Shown: positions 23,919-33,712, counted from the first letter of the stretch. The stretch: 64,000 bases of DNA from Microlunatus endophyticus (GCF_014646195.1 NZ_BMMZ01000010.1:1-64000); one strand, 5' to 3'. The notes: generated by a model from the sequence alone, not told the origin. Numbers and translations: made by a program.

Positions 23919-26177
23919 TCAAGCGCTGCGGCGTGCCTGCTGGGATCGCAGCCGCAAGCTGTTGCTGACCACGAACACCGAGGAGAGCGACATCGCCGCA
24001 CCCGCGATCAGCGGATTGAGCAGGCCGAAGGCGGCGAGCGGGATAGCCGCGACGTTGTAGGCGAAGGCCCAGATCAGGTTGCCTCGAATCGTCCGCAACG
24101 TCCGGCGGGCGAGGTGGATCGCATCGGCGATCACGCCGAGGTGCTTGCGGACCAGGATCATGTCCGCCGACTTGAGCGCGATGTCGGTGCCGCTGAGCAC
24201 CGCCAGGCCGAGGTCCGCGGTAGCCAGCGCGGTGGCGTCGTTGATCCCGTCACCGACCATGGCGACCTTGTGGCCCTCGGCCTGCAGGGCTGCGATCCGC
24301 TGGGCCTTGTCGGTCGGCAACACCCCTGCGACCACCCTGTCGATACCGAGCCGCTTCCCCACTGCCGTTGCCGCGCGTTCGTTGTCACCGGTCAGCAACA
24401 CCGTCGTCAACCCGAGCTCCTTGATCGCCGCGACCGCCTCGGACGCCGAGGTCTTGATCCGGTCGGAGAGCACCAGCACACCGGCGACAGCAGCGTCGGC
24501 AGCCAACAGGACGGCCGTCTTGCCCGCCGTCTCGGCCTGGTCGATGATCGCTCCGGCCGCGGGCGGCAGGGTGACCGACCGGTCGTCGAGCAGCGTCCGG
24601 TTGCCGATCAACAACTCATGATCATCGATCCGGCCGGAGGCACCGAGTCCCGGCAGTGCCTGGAAGTCCTCGACCCTGAGGCCGATCCCGGCCGATGCTG
24701 CGATCGCCCGTCCGATCGGATGCTCGGAGTGCGATTCCAACCCAGCGGCCCAGCGGCGTACGAGATCCTCCGGTACCGCGCCGACGGCGGTGACCGATTC
24801 CAGTGTCATCTCGCCATCGGTCAGGGTTCCGGTCTTGTCCAGCACCACGGTGTCGATGGTGCCGCTGGCCTCGAGCGCCTCCGGGCCCTTGATGACGATG
24901 CCGAGCTGGCCGGCCCGTCCGACGCCCACCATCAGTGCCGTCGGCGTCGCCAGTCCCATCGCGCAGGGGCAGGCGATGATCAACACCGAGATCGCAGCGC
25001 TGAAGCCCGCGCTCACCGATCCGTTGATCAACAGCCAGCCGAAGAAGGTCACCAGGGCAATCGCCAGCACCACCGGGACGAAGATCGACACCACCTTGTC
25101 GACCAGCCGCTGCACCCGCGCCTTGCGGGCCTGCGCCTGTTCGGCGAGCTGGGCCATCTGCGCCAGCTGGGTGTGGCCGCCGACGGCGACAGCCCGCACC
25201 AGGAGCCGGCCGTTCAGTGCGATCGTGCCGCCCAGCACCCGGGCGCCCCGGCCGATCTCAGCCGGCACCGGTTCGCCGGTCATCATCGAGGTGTCCACCG
25301 CCGACATCCCGTCGACGACTTCACCGTCGGCGGCGATCGTCTCGCCCGGGCGGACCGAGAATTCCTGCCCGGCTTGGAGTTTGCCGATCGGGATCTCGAA
25401 TTCACGGCCGTCCACCAGGACTCGTACGGTTTTGGCGGCCAGATCATTGAGCGCGCCGAGCACGTCCGCGGCAGATCGCCGGGCGCGTGCCTCGAAGTAC
25501 CGGCCGGCCAGCAGGAAGGTCGTGACGACCGACGAGACCTCCAGATACATCGAGTCCGCACCGGCCGGTGTACGTCCCCAGCCGATCCAGTAGCCCGGTT
25601 GCGAGTCCAGACCGAAGGCGATCGTGACCACCGCGAAGAAGAACGCCGCCAGCACGCCGATCGAGACCAGGGTGTCCATACTGAAGGACCCGTGCCGGAC
25701 GTTGCGCAGCGTTGCCCGGTGAAAGGGCCAGGCGCACCAGAAGACGACCGGAATCGCCAGCAGCACACAGAGCCATTCCCAACCAGGAAAGCGAAGATCC
25801 GGCACCAGCGCCAGCACGATGCCCAGGTTGCCCAGCGGCAGGGTGATCAACGCCGAGACCAGCAACCGCCTGAGCAGCCCCCGGGCGCGGTCCGGACGAC
25901 TGGTCTCGTTGGGATCGGCGTCGCGGGCGACCGGGGTCGCCGAGTATCCGGCCTTCTTGACCGCCAGCACGAGTTCGTCGGTCGCCGACTGCGGCAGGCC
26001 GGTGATCACGGCGCGGTCGGTGGCGAAGTTGACGATCGCCCGGGCGTTGTCGACCTTGTTGAGCTTCTTCTCGATCCGCGTGGCGCACGCGGCACAGGTC
26101 ATGCCGTCGATGTCCAACTCGATCCGGGTCGGCTGGCCCTCCTCGACCGCGGCCGGCAGGTCCTGTCGGATCGTCAT
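23919..26177 (-). CDS. copA: Copper-exporting P1B-type ATPase
   Basis: 752-residue heavy-metal P-type ATPase that exports Cu(I). One N-terminal metal-binding domain with GMTCAAC (residues 25-31), eight expected membrane spans, the TGEP actuator motif, the membrane ion site ACPCAMGLATPTA, the phosphorylation site DKTGTLTDGE, the SEHPIGRA nucleotide motif and GDGINDATAL are all present. CPC in the sixth helix is diagnostic for Cu+/Ag+. Its start overlaps the stop of the CopD-CtaG fusion gene (26174-26177), so the two form a copper unit. Confidence 0.95.
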   Translation of the reverse strand: MTIRQDLPAAVEEGQPTRIELDIDGMTCAACATRIEKKLNKVDNARAIVNFATDRAVITGLPQSATDELVLAVKKAGYSATPVARDADPNETSRPDRARGLLRRLLVSALITLPLGNLGIVLALVPDLRFPGWEWLCVLLAIPVVFWCAWPFHRATLRNVRHGSFSMDTLVSIGVLAAFFFAVVTIAFGLDSQPGYWIGWGRTPAGADSMYLEVSSVVTTFLLAGRYFEARARRSAADVLGALNDLAAKTVRVLVDGREFEIPIGKLQAGQEFSVRPGETIAADGEVVDGMSAVDTSMMTGEPVPAEIGRGARVLGGTIALNGRLLVRAVAVGGHTQLAQMAQLAEQAQARKARVQRLVDKVVSIFVPVVLAIALVTFFGWLLINGSVSAGFSAAISVLIIACPCAMGLATPTALMVGVGRAGQLGIVIKGPEALEASGTIDTVVLDKTGTLTDGEMTLESVTAVGAVPEDLVRRWAAGLESHSEHPIGRAIAASAGIGLRVEDFQALPGLGASGRIDDHELLIGNRTLLDDRSVTLPPAAGAIIDQAETAGKTAVLLAADAAVAGVLVLSDRIKTSASEAVAAIKELGLTTVLLTGDNERAATAVGKRLGIDRVVAGVLPTDKAQRIAALQAEGHKVAMVGDGINDATALATADLGLAVLSGTDIALKSADMILVRKHLGVIADAIHLARRTLRTIRGNLIWAFAYNVAAIPLAAFGLLNPLIAGAAMSLSSVFVVSNSLRLRSQQARRSA

Positions 26178-28291
26178 GACCGTACGCCCCCGTCCTGGTG
26201 ATCGTCCTGGCGATCGTCCTGATGATCATCACGCACAGCGGCTCGTTGTTGCTGGCTCCGGTCCCGCGCGGCCAGCGCGGCGAGCATCTCGTTGTAGGCC
26301 GCCAGCGAGTCGTCGTGCCCGGCATCGGCGGCCCTGTCCTTGCGCTTGGCCTCGCGGGTGTCGTGGGCGAACCACTGGCCGACCAGAGCGATGATCACGA
26401 TGAACAGCGGGATCTCGCCGGTGGCCCAGGTGACCTGGCCGCCGGCCCGTTGCTGGGCGGCAAGATCATGCAGCCACGGCAGGTCGAGCAATGTGTAGAA
26501 GTCCTGGCCGATGATCGCCCCGCCGGAGAGCACGGCGACCGCGAAGAACGCGTGGAACGGCATCGCGGCGAAGATGTAGCCCAGCTTGGCGATGTGCGGC
26601 AGCGACCGCGGCGGGCGATCGACGCCGATCACCAGCCAATAGAACAGGTAGCCGATGACCAGGAAGTGCACCGCCATCAGCTGATGCGCCCAGTGGTAGC
26701 GCATGGCCAGCCCGAACAGTGGCGAGAAATAGAGGATGTAGAGCGACCCGACGAAGATCAGCCAGACCAGGATCGGGTTGAGCAGCACAGCGACCAACCG
26801 CCAGCTGAGCACCTGACTGACAACGTCGTGCAGTCCGACCGGCTGGCCGGCGCCATGGGCCTTGCTGGTCCGCAGCATCAAGGTGATCGGGCCGCCGAGC
26901 ACCATCAGCACCGGCGCACCCATGTTGAGGGTCATGTGCACGACCATGTGCCAGCTGAAGGTGGCCGAGGAGTAGGTCCACATCCGCGACCCGATCAGGA
27001 CCACGACCATCAGCCAGCCGGCGGTCCAGCAGAGCAGCCGGTTGACCGGCCAGGCGTTGCCGGCCCGCCTGACCCGGACGTAACCCCACGCGTACAGGCC
27101 GATCATCACCACGGAGACGGTGAGCAGCAGTAGATTCGGCCGCCCCGGCAGGAACGCCAGCGACACCTGCGGCGGGTGCGGGACGTTGTAGCCGAGATAG
27201 TTCTGGGTGGGGGTCTGCGGTGCCGGGTAGCGGGCCGGGATCAATCGCAGCAGCGCGGCCTGGACGCCGAGCAGCAGGATGACGAGGGCGAGATCGATGC
27301 CGTTGGCGGTGATCACGCGCCGCGTCGGTTCGTCGTCCAGTGCACGAACGGCCCGCCACCGCAGGAGGGTCCTGATGCCCAGCACCATCAGGATGGCCAG
27401 GATCGTCAGGATGCCGACGCCGTACGGGGATGTCAGCGGCGACTGCCCGGCCTGCTCGAAGATGCCGATGCCGGCCCGGCTGATGAGCGCGACCACGACG
27501 GCGACCGCCCCGACCCGGGCTGTACGCAGGAAGGCCCGGTGGGCGCCGATGCCGTCGGCCGTCGCCCGGGTCGCCCAGATGGCTGCGAACCACAGGGTGG
27601 TCGCCAGGGTGAAGATGATCGCCGCGTCGGTGGCCAGATCGTGCCCGGTGCCGACCGAGACCTGGGCCGTGACGACCGTCGGCAGCGATGCCAGCACGGA
27701 CAGGATGGTCATGCCGATCACCCAGCGCCAGGTCGTACTGAGCCAGCAGCCGATCGCCAGCGCGCCGGCCGTGACGGCGATCAGCAGCCAGGCCTGAGTG
27801 TTCTGGTTGGCGGACAGATAATCGCCCAGGGCGCCCAGGACGCACGGGATCGGGTCACCGGCAGTGTCGGCGGCGCTGATCGGGATCAGGACGATGGCCG
27901 CAATCGCCCACACGCTCGCGAACCGCCGCGCGGTGGCGAGCAGCCGGTAATCGCGGTGGCTGAGCTTCCAGCCCGCGCCGCGCTGCGGATGGCGATAGCC
28001 CCACGCCACCGACAGCAGCGAACCGACGGTGCCCAGGGCGGCCAGAGCCGCGATCCACTCCAGCGGACCGGCGATGAAGCCGGTGATCGCGGCCGTGTTC
28101 TCCCGCCCGGGCAGCTTCGGCTGTCCGATCTGCCAGGCCTGGGCCACGATCACGACGGCAACCGACAGCACGACCGCGATCCCGAGCACGATCCGGGCGG
28201 GCGTGCCGAACCGGGAGGCCGGCGCCGGCCCGGCGGTCTCGGCCGCGGCCACAGCCTCCACCTGCTCGCTCTTGGTGTCCATCGGGTCCAT
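26174..28291 (-). CDS. CopD-CtaG fusion: copper import / cytochrome oxidase assembly
   Basis: 705-residue polytopic protein. The N-terminal half has the CopD copper-resistance layout, the C-terminal half the Caa3_CtaG fold with the histidines typical of copper delivery (SWHMVVHMTLNM, YHWAHQLMAVHF). It probably moves copper across the membrane for cytochrome oxidase, balanced by CopA export. The ATG at 28291 is chosen (GGGGTGAG upstream); the longer frame to 28528 would overlap the divergent lactonase gene. An ATG at 28282 is also possible. The C-terminal tail is rich in Asp, His and Gln and may bind metal. Confidence 0.88.
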   Translation of the reverse strand: MDPMDTKSEQVEAVAAAETAGPAPASRFGTPARIVLGIAVVLSVAVVIVAQAWQIGQPKLPGRENTAAITGFIAGPLEWIAALAALGTVGSLLSVAWGYRHPQRGAGWKLSHRDYRLLATARRFASVWAIAAIVLIPISAADTAGDPIPCVLGALGDYLSANQNTQAWLLIAVTAGALAIGCWLSTTWRWVIGMTILSVLASLPTVVTAQVSVGTGHDLATDAAIIFTLATTLWFAAIWATRATADGIGAHRAFLRTARVGAVAVVVALISRAGIGIFEQAGQSPLTSPYGVGILTILAILMVLGIRTLLRWRAVRALDDEPTRRVITANGIDLALVILLLGVQAALLRLIPARYPAPQTPTQNYLGYNVPHPPQVSLAFLPGRPNLLLLTVSVVMIGLYAWGYVRVRRAGNAWPVNRLLCWTAGWLMVVVLIGSRMWTYSSATFSWHMVVHMTLNMGAPVLMVLGGPITLMLRTSKAHGAGQPVGLHDVVSQVLSWRLVAVLLNPILVWLIFVGSLYILYFSPLFGLAMRYHWAHQLMAVHFLVIGYLFYWLVIGVDRPPRSLPHIAKLGYIFAAMPFHAFFAVAVLSGGAIIGQDFYTLLDLPWLHDLAAQQRAGGQVTWATGEIPLFIVIIALVGQWFAHDTREAKRKDRAADAGHDDSLAAYNEMLAALAARDRSQQQRAAVRDDHQDDRQDDHQDGGVRS

Positions 28292-28406
28292 TCTCACCCC
28301 GTACGTCCCCGGCCGGAGAATCTGTCCACTACCGCTTGTCGTAGACGCAGGATCGCGAGGCCGTGCGCGGAGGGCGACCTCAGTCCCGCGTCCGGACCGA
28401 CCCGGA

Positions 28407-28421
28407 CATAATGATCTCGTG
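28407..28421 (+). promoter_or_regulatory. -10 box of a leaderless gene
   Basis: CATAAT (28407-28412) ends six bases before the GTG start, so RNA likely begins at or next to the start codon. No ribosome site is present. The -35 region is not recognisable. Confidence 0.45.
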
Positions 28422-29324
28422 CCAACGACGTCTGATCTCGAACCGACCGACACGATCAAGACCGAGTGGGAGCGGCTCGATGAGCGCTTCACCATCGGCG
28501 GTGACCGCACCGTGCAACGCCTGTTCACCGGCGGCGCCTGGCTGGAGGGACCGCAGTGGTTCGCCGCCGGTCGCTATCTGGTCTTCAGCGACATCCCCAA
28601 CAACCGGATCCTGCGCTGGGACGAGACCACCAATCAGGTCGGCGTCTTCCGCAATGCGTCCGGCTACACCAACGGCCACACCATCGACAACCAGGGCCGT
28701 CTGGTCAGCTGCGAGCACGGCGGCCGCCGGGTGTCGCGGACCGAATTCGACGGCTCGGTGATCACGCTGGCCGACAACCTGGGCGGCAAGCGGCTCAACA
28801 GTCCCAACGATGTGGTCGTCGCGCGCGACGGGTCGATCTACTTCTCCGACCCCGCCTACGGCATCGACACCGACTACGAGGGGTTTGCGGCGGAGTCGGA
28901 GATCGGCGCCTGCCACCTCTTCCGGATCTCCCCGGACGGTGAGCTGAGCATCGCGGCCGACGACTTCGATCGGCCCAACGGACTGGCGTTCACCCCGGAC
29001 GAGTCGCAACTGCTGGTGGTCGACTCCGAACGCGGGCACATCCGCAGCTTCGACTACGCCGACGGCAAGCTCTCCGGCGGCGACGTGGTGATCGAGAACT
29101 CCGGCGGCGCGGACGGGATCCGCTTCGACAATCAGGGCAGGCTGTGGACCGCGACCCACGAGGGCCTGCGGATCTACACCCCGGAACTGGAGCCGATCGG
29201 CAAACTGCATCTGCCCGAGATCGCGTCCAACCTCAGCTTCGGCGGTGCCAAGCTCAACCAGGTCTTCATCACCGCGACCACCTCGCTCTACACGCTGCGG
29301 GTGAACGCCACCGGCGCTCGCTGA
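28419..29324 (+). CDS. SMP-30/gluconolactonase-like hydrolase
   Basis: 301-residue six-bladed propeller of the SMP-30/LRE family, which hydrolyses sugar lactones with one divalent metal. Visible pieces are WLEGPQWF (metal Glu) near residue 37, the metal-ligand loop GGKRLNSPNDVVVARDGSIYFSDP in outline near 125-145, and DRPNGLAF near 187. A cytoplasmic role in sugar-acid degradation is likely. The GTG start fits a leaderless message. It is divergent from the copper unit and followed after 30 bases by the CoA transferase genes. Confidence 0.9.
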   Translation: MPTTSDLEPTDTIKTEWERLDERFTIGGDRTVQRLFTGGAWLEGPQWFAAGRYLVFSDIPNNRILRWDETTNQVGVFRNASGYTNGHTIDNQGRLVSCEHGGRRVSRTEFDGSVITLADNLGGKRLNSPNDVVVARDGSIYFSDPAYGIDTDYEGFAAESEIGACHLFRISPDGELSIAADDFDRPNGLAFTPDESQLLVVDSERGHIRSFDYADGKLSGGDVVIENSGGADGIRFDNQGRLWTATHEGLRIYTPELEPIGKLHLPEIASNLSFGGAKLNQVFITATTSLYTLRVNATGAR

Positions 29325-29354
29325 TCACCAATCGTTCACGCCAGGGAGGCGCGC

Positions 29355-30176
29355 ATGGACAAGGTCGTCCGCACTCCGGCCGAGGCGGTCGCCGGGATCA
29401 GCTCGGGTTCGACGGTCGGGTGCGGCGGCTTCGGTATCTGCGGGATTCCGAACACGTTGATCACTGCCCTGCTCGACGCCGGCACGACCGATCTCGAGGT
29501 GGTGTCGAACAACTGTGGCGTCGACGACTGGGGTCTGGGGATTCTGCTGGCCAACAAGCGGATCCGGCGGATCGTCGCCTCCTATGTCGGGGAGAACAAG
29601 GAATTCGCCCGGCAGTATCTGGAAGGTGAGCTGGAGGTCGAGCTGACGCCGCAGGGCACGCTGGCCGAGCGCCTGCGGGCCGCGGGATCGGGCATTCCCG
29701 CCTTCTTCACCGCGACCGGGGTCGGCACCCAGATCGCCGACGGTGGGCTGCCGTGGCGTTACGACTGCGCCGGCGGGGTGGCGGTCGAGTCGCCGGCCAA
29801 GGAGACCCGCACCTTCGACACTCCCGAGGGTGAGAAGCCGTACGTCCTCGAGCGCGCGCTGGTCTGCGACTTCGGATTGGTGCATGCCTGGAAGGGCGAC
29901 CGGCACGGCAATCTGGTCTACCGGTCGTCAGCGCAGAATTTCAATCCGCTGGTGGCGATGGCCGCCCGGGTCACGATCGCCGAGGTCGAGGAACTGGTGG
30001 AGCCGGGCGAGCTGGATCCGGCGGAGATCCACACTCCGGGCGTCTACGTGCACCGGGTGCTGCAGCTGAGTCCGGAGCAGAACCAGAAGCGGATCGAACG
30101 GCTGACCGTACGCCCCCGGCCAGAGGTCCCTGAGCCTGTCGAAGGGGAGGAGGTACGGCGTGAGCTGGACGCGTGA
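29355..30176 (+). CDS. CoA transferase subunit A (3-oxoacid type)
   Basis: 273-residue alpha subunit of a family I CoA transferase, moving CoA between succinyl-CoA and a 3-oxoacid such as acetoacetate or 3-oxoadipate. [19 protein letters not shown] near residues 19-37 is the family start, and [13 protein letters not shown] follows. The last 20 residues contain a PEVPEPVEG segment encoded by a dispersed actinobacterial repeat and look like an added tail. It overlaps subunit B by 17 bases. Confidence 0.92.
   Translation: MDKVVRTPAEAVAGISSGSTVGCGGFGICGIPNTLITALLDAGTTDLEVVSNNCGVDDWGLGILLANKRIRRIVASYVGENKEFARQYLEGELEVELTPQGTLAERLRAAGSGIPAFFTATGVGTQIADGGLPWRYDCAGGVAVESPAKETRTFDTPEGEKPYVLERALVCDFGLVHAWKGDRHGNLVYRSSAQNFNPLVAMAARVTIAEVEELVEPGELDPAEIHTPGVYVHRVLQLSPEQNQKRIERLTVRPRPEVPEPVEGEEVRRELDA
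30125..30146. repeat. Dispersed CTTCGACAGGCTCAGG-type repeat inside a gene
   Basis: The plus strand reads GGTCCCTGAGCCTGTCGAAG, a word seen in very many copies in several actinobacterial genomes. Here it lies in the 3' end of the CoA transferase A gene and is translated as part of PEVPEPVEG. Only this copy was found in the window. Confidence 0.55.
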
Positions 30177-30789
30177 TCAGATGGCTGCCCGGGCGGCTGC
30201 GGAGTTGCCGGACGGCAGTTATGTGAATCTGGGGATCGGGTTGCCGACGCTGGTGCCGAATTTCGTCCCGGACGAGGTCGAGTTGGTGTTGCAGTCGGAG
30301 AACGGGCTGCTCGGGGTCGGCGCCTACCCCTACGCCGGCGACGAGGATCCTGATCTGATCAACGCCGGCAAGGAGACCGTGACGCTGCGGCGCGGGGCGT
30401 CGATCTTCGACTCGGCGACCTCGTTCGGGATGATCCGCGGCGGCAAGATCGATGCCGCGATCCTGGGTGCCATGCAGGTCTCGGCCGCCGGTGACATCGC
30501 GAACTGGATGATCCCGGGCAAGATGATCAAGGGCATGGGCGGTGCGATGGATCTCGTGCACGGCGCCAAGCGGGTGATCGTGTTGATGGAACACGTCGCC
30601 AAGGACGGCTCGTACAAGATCGTCAACGAGTGCTCACTGCCCTACACCGGCCGCGGTGTGGTGGACCGGATCATCACCGACCTCGGTGTCATCGACGTCA
30701 CGCCACAAGGCTTGAAGATCATCGAGCTGGCGCCGCGGGTCGGCGAGGACGAGCTTCGCGAGAAGACCGAACCACCACTGGTCAACTGA
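30160..30789 (+). CDS. CoA transferase subunit B (3-oxoacid type)
   Basis: 209-residue beta subunit. The catalytic glutamate is in [11 protein letters not shown] near residue 48; the N-terminal [12 protein letters not shown] and the segment [15 protein letters not shown] are standard. It forms a heterodimer pair with subunit A, whose gene it overlaps. The next gene, a dehydrogenase, starts 28 bases downstream and may be co-transcribed. Confidence 0.93.
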   Translation: MSWTRDQMAARAAAELPDGSYVNLGIGLPTLVPNFVPDEVELVLQSENGLLGVGAYPYAGDEDPDLINAGKETVTLRRGASIFDSATSFGMIRGGKIDAAILGAMQVSAAGDIANWMIPGKMIKGMGGAMDLVHGAKRVIVLMEHVAKDGSYKIVNECSLPYTGRGVVDRIITDLGVIDVTPQGLKIIELAPRVGEDELREKTEPPLVN

Positions 30790-30816
30790 ATTCCATGATC
30801 AACTGAACGAAAGAGG

Positions 30817-31794
30817 ATGGCGCAGGTGTGGGCCTATCGGATGCAAGGACCGGGATTCGTGGAGCGGTACGAGGTGCCCGACGACACCACGCCGCTCGGC
30901 CCCCACAAGGTGCGGCTGCGGCTGCTGGTCGCCGGCCTGTGTGGCAGCGACATGCCGCGCTTCAACGGCACCGTGGTCGGCCGGATCCCCGGTCCGCTCT
31001 CCGACGGGGCGCCGATGCACGAGGTGGTCGCCGAGGTCCTGGAGAGCACCAGTGATCGACTGCAGGTCGGCCAGCGAGTCGTCGGGACCACCGGGCACAC
31101 CGGGCTGTGCGAATTCCTCACCACCTCGGATTCCTTGCTGATCGGCGTTCCCGACGAGTTGGACGATGTCGAGGCGGTGACGATCCAGTCGCTCGGCACC
31201 GTGCTGCGGGCTGCCGACGAGTTGCCGGACCTCAGTGGCTGCCGGACCGCGGTGATCGGTGCCGGACCGATCGGCCTGAGCTTCTGTCATGTCCTGAAGC
31301 AGTACGGTGCCGGTCACGTCACCGCGATCGACCCGATCGACCGCCAGGACGTCGCGATCCGCTACGGAGCCGACGAATTCGTCCGGATGAACAGCCGCCA
31401 CTGGCTGCAGACGTTGTCTGCCGACGAGCGGCCGCAGGTGACCATCGAGGCCGTCGGCCACCAGCACGTGACGATCGGCAACGCGATCGCGGCAGTCGCC
31501 CAGGGCGGCTTCGTCTACGGCTTCGGCACGCCGGACGACGACGATTACGTGCTCGACTATCGCGACATCTACGAGCGCAACCTCACGCTGTCCTCCGGTC
31601 ACACGATCGACGACTGGCCGACCGTCCTGGAGAAGGGACGCGACTACCTCCTGAAGCACCGCGAGGATTTCGCCGACTACGTGTCGCACGTGGTCGCGGC
31701 CGCCGAGGCCCAGACGGCGTACACGCTGTATGCCCGGCCGCAGGTCGGGAGGTTGAAGGTCGCGATCGTCAACCGTGACCTCACCGGGAGCTGA
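30817..31794 (+). CDS. Medium-chain alcohol dehydrogenase-like protein, altered zinc sites
   Basis: 325-residue MDR enzyme. Cys42 in GLCGSDMP can serve as catalytic-zinc ligand, and GAGPIGLS at 148-155 begins the Rossmann fold. His68-Glu69 are present, but the usual GHE reads MHE. The four-cysteine structural zinc lobe is missing: only one cysteine (98) lies in that part. It may still bind one zinc, or none. Substrate unknown. The gene follows the CoA transferase pair and ends one base before the convergent membrane protein gene. Confidence 0.8.
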   Translation: MAQVWAYRMQGPGFVERYEVPDDTTPLGPHKVRLRLLVAGLCGSDMPRFNGTVVGRIPGPLSDGAPMHEVVAEVLESTSDRLQVGQRVVGTTGHTGLCEFLTTSDSLLIGVPDELDDVEAVTIQSLGTVLRAADELPDLSGCRTAVIGAGPIGLSFCHVLKQYGAGHVTAIDPIDRQDVAIRYGADEFVRMNSRHWLQTLSADERPQVTIEAVGHQHVTIGNAIAAVAQGGFVYGFGTPDDDDYVLDYRDIYERNLTLSSGHTIDDWPTVLEKGRDYLLKHREDFADYVSHVVAAAEAQTAYTLYARPQVGRLKVAIVNRDLTGS

Positions 31795-32250
31795 TCACCG
31801 GGGCATCAGCCACACCCGGCTGCGAGCCGTCATCAGGTAGGCCGAGGCCGCGGGCCGGAACATCGCGATCAGTCCGCCCGGGACCAGGACCAGCTGGATG
31901 GTCCGCAGCAGCGAAAACACCGGACGCGCGTCACCACCGAAGGCGGAGCGCAGATCCGTCGCTGCCACCAGTTGCGGGGTCAGCGGGATCGTCAGGGTGC
32001 CGAGCCACAGCATCCCGAACATGATCAACAACGCCCACCGGGCCCAGCGACGGCCGGCGTAGAGCTGGTCGGCGACCAGCGGGCCGGCGGCGTAGACGAC
32101 GGCCCGGGCAGCGATCTGCACGCCGTCGGCCACCGACAGTCCGACGGTGTCGTCCCACTGCGCGACCGCCAGTGCCGATTCGACGATGCCGGCGACAATC
32201 GCCAGCGTGATGGCACAACTTCCGCCCACGATCGCCAGAGGTCTGGTCAT
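31795..32250 (-). CDS. Small four-helix membrane protein, function unknown
   Basis: 151-residue protein with four hydrophobic segments (about residues 5-28, 40-58, 68-88 and 110-130). No motif was recognised. The ATG at 32250 is preferred to the GTG at 32259; neither has a strong ribosome site. It ends directly against the dehydrogenase gene. Confidence 0.65.
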   Translation of the reverse strand: MTRPLAIVGGSCAITLAIVAGIVESALAVAQWDDTVGLSVADGVQIAARAVVYAAGPLVADQLYAGRRWARWALLIMFGMLWLGTLTIPLTPQLVAATDLRSAFGGDARPVFSLLRTIQLVLVPGGLIAMFRPAASAYLMTARSRVWLMPR

Positions 32251-32315
32251 ACGGACCACGATCGCCGAAGCCGTGCAGGGTTGCGATCCGGCGACCCGGA
32301 CAGTCCGGGGTGTGG

Positions 32316-32696
32316 CTAACCCCCCGAACGTTCTCCCCCGGGCCGGGGCGCCTGGTACTGGCCATAGCCACCTCCGGCCGGATAGCCGGCAATCGGGGTC
32401 GACGAGCGGTTGGCGCCGATGGCGACCGCCAGCACGATCAGCGGGATCAGCCCGAGGATCATCGCGCCGAGCCCCCAGACGATGGTGACCACACTGGCAG
32501 GCATGTTCATCTCAGCCATCATCACCGGCAGCAGTCGGCTGGCCATCTGGGTGATCACGCCGATGAGACCGGCGAGCCCGAATCCGAGCATCCCCAATGA
32601 CCGGGCACGTCCCTGCGCCTTCACGGCCACGATGATGAAGCCGATGACCGGCCCCAGGACGCCGAACAGGACTCCACTCAACACCGCCAGCACCAT
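32316..32696 (-). CDS. Small membrane protein with Gly/Pro/Tyr-rich tail
   Basis: 126 residues from the ATG at 32696, with three hydrophobic helices and a tail GYPAGGGYGQYQAPRPGG that is probably cytoplasmic and disordered. Not recognised further. AGGGAG lies nine bases before the start. The longer open frame upstream is an antisense shadow of the DUF1206 gene. Confidence 0.7.
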   Translation of the reverse strand: MVLAVLSGVLFGVLGPVIGFIIVAVKAQGRARSLGMLGFGLAGLIGVITQMASRLLPVMMAEMNMPASVVTIVWGLGAMILGLIPLIVLAVAIGANRSSTPIAGYPAGGGYGQYQAPRPGGERSGG

Positions 32697-32815
32697 AGGA
32701 TCACACTCCCTTTCCGTCCGCGACAGAGTAGTGGGAGTCAGGACCATGACATCGCGGGTCGAGCCGGACCGATCGCACTTGATTGACGGCCGGTGCGGCA
32801 GGGAAATATCAGGGC

Positions 32816-33634
32816 ATGGATGCCAGTGCGCACCAGGCCGCTCGTAAGGTCGATCGCGCCACCGCCGAAGCCGGACACAGCCAGGCCGTCGCCGTGTTGG
32901 TGGCGGTCGGCCTGATCGCGTACGGGATCGTTCACCTGACCATCGCCTGGGTCGCTCTGCAGGTCGCCTGGGGCAGCGCGTCGAATTCGGCGAGTCAGCA
33001 GGGCGCCATCGCCGAACTGGCGAGCACGCCGGTCGGACCGCTGCTGTTGTGGGTGCTGGCCGTCGGCTTCTTCGCCCTGCTGCTCTGGCGGCTGATGCTG
33101 GCCGCCCGGGGCTTCTCCTGGTTGCCACGACGGCGACGCACCCGGAAGCGGATCGGGTCCCTCGGGCAGGCCGTGGTGTACGGCTACCTAGGCGTGACCT
33201 CGCTGAAATTCGCCATCGGCACCGGCTCGAGCAGCAGTCGCAGCAAGACGATCACCGGTCAGCTGATGGACAACACCGCCGGCCGGATCCTGCTGGTGGT
33301 GGTGGCCGCCGGTGTGGTGGCAGTGGGTATCGGCCTGATCGTCAAAGGCATCCGCGCGTCCTTCACCACCGAGCTCGAAGGCGGCGGTCGAGCGCTCGTC
33401 AGGCTGGGCCAGATCGGCTACATCGCCAAAGGCATTGCCTTCCTGATCGTCGGCTGCCTGCTCGCCCTTGCGACGATCCGGCACCACCCGGGCCAGGCCG
33501 GCGGACTGGACGCCGCGGTGCACGCGATCAAGAACCAGCCGTACGGCCCGGTCCTGTTGACCGTGCTCGCCGCCGGGATCGCCTGTTTCGGCGTGTACTG
33601 CTTCGGCTGGGCCCGCCGGGCCCGAACGTCCTGA
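32816..33634 (+). CDS. DUF1206 membrane protein
   Basis: 272 residues, three copies of a two-helix repeat: each copy begins with a G.IAYGIVHLTIA-, GQAVVYGYLGV- or GQIGYIAKGIAFL-like segment. This is the DUF1206 layout, widespread in actinobacteria, function unknown. The ATG at 32816 follows a weak AGGG site. It is divergent from the small membrane protein on the minus strand. Confidence 0.88.
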   Translation: MDASAHQAARKVDRATAEAGHSQAVAVLVAVGLIAYGIVHLTIAWVALQVAWGSASNSASQQGAIAELASTPVGPLLLWVLAVGFFALLLWRLMLAARGFSWLPRRRRTRKRIGSLGQAVVYGYLGVTSLKFAIGTGSSSSRSKTITGQLMDNTAGRILLVVVAAGVVAVGIGLIVKGIRASFTTELEGGGRALVRLGQIGYIAKGIAFLIVGCLLALATIRHHPGQAGGLDAAVHAIKNQPYGPVLLTVLAAGIACFGVYCFGWARRARTS

Positions 33635-33712
33635 TCAACCGGAGTCGATCACCCGGAGCCGATCCCCCGGAGTCGATCAAGCAGAGTTGATCAAAAGGCC
33701 TTGATCAACGAC
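33632..33712. repeat. GATC-centred tandem repeats in an intergenic gap
   Basis: Successive units CCGGAGTCGATCA, CCGGAGCCGATCC, CCGGAGTCGATCA, GCAGAGTTGATCA and CCTTGATCAACG fill the gap between DUF1206 and aspartate kinase with a period of about 15 bases. The style matches the repeats at 797-880. Confidence 0.6.

Noticed and set aside
24114..26201. 695-residue plus-strand open frame over copA
   Set aside because: Antisense shadow of a clear P-type ATPase; composition is low-complexity Gln/Arg/Asp.
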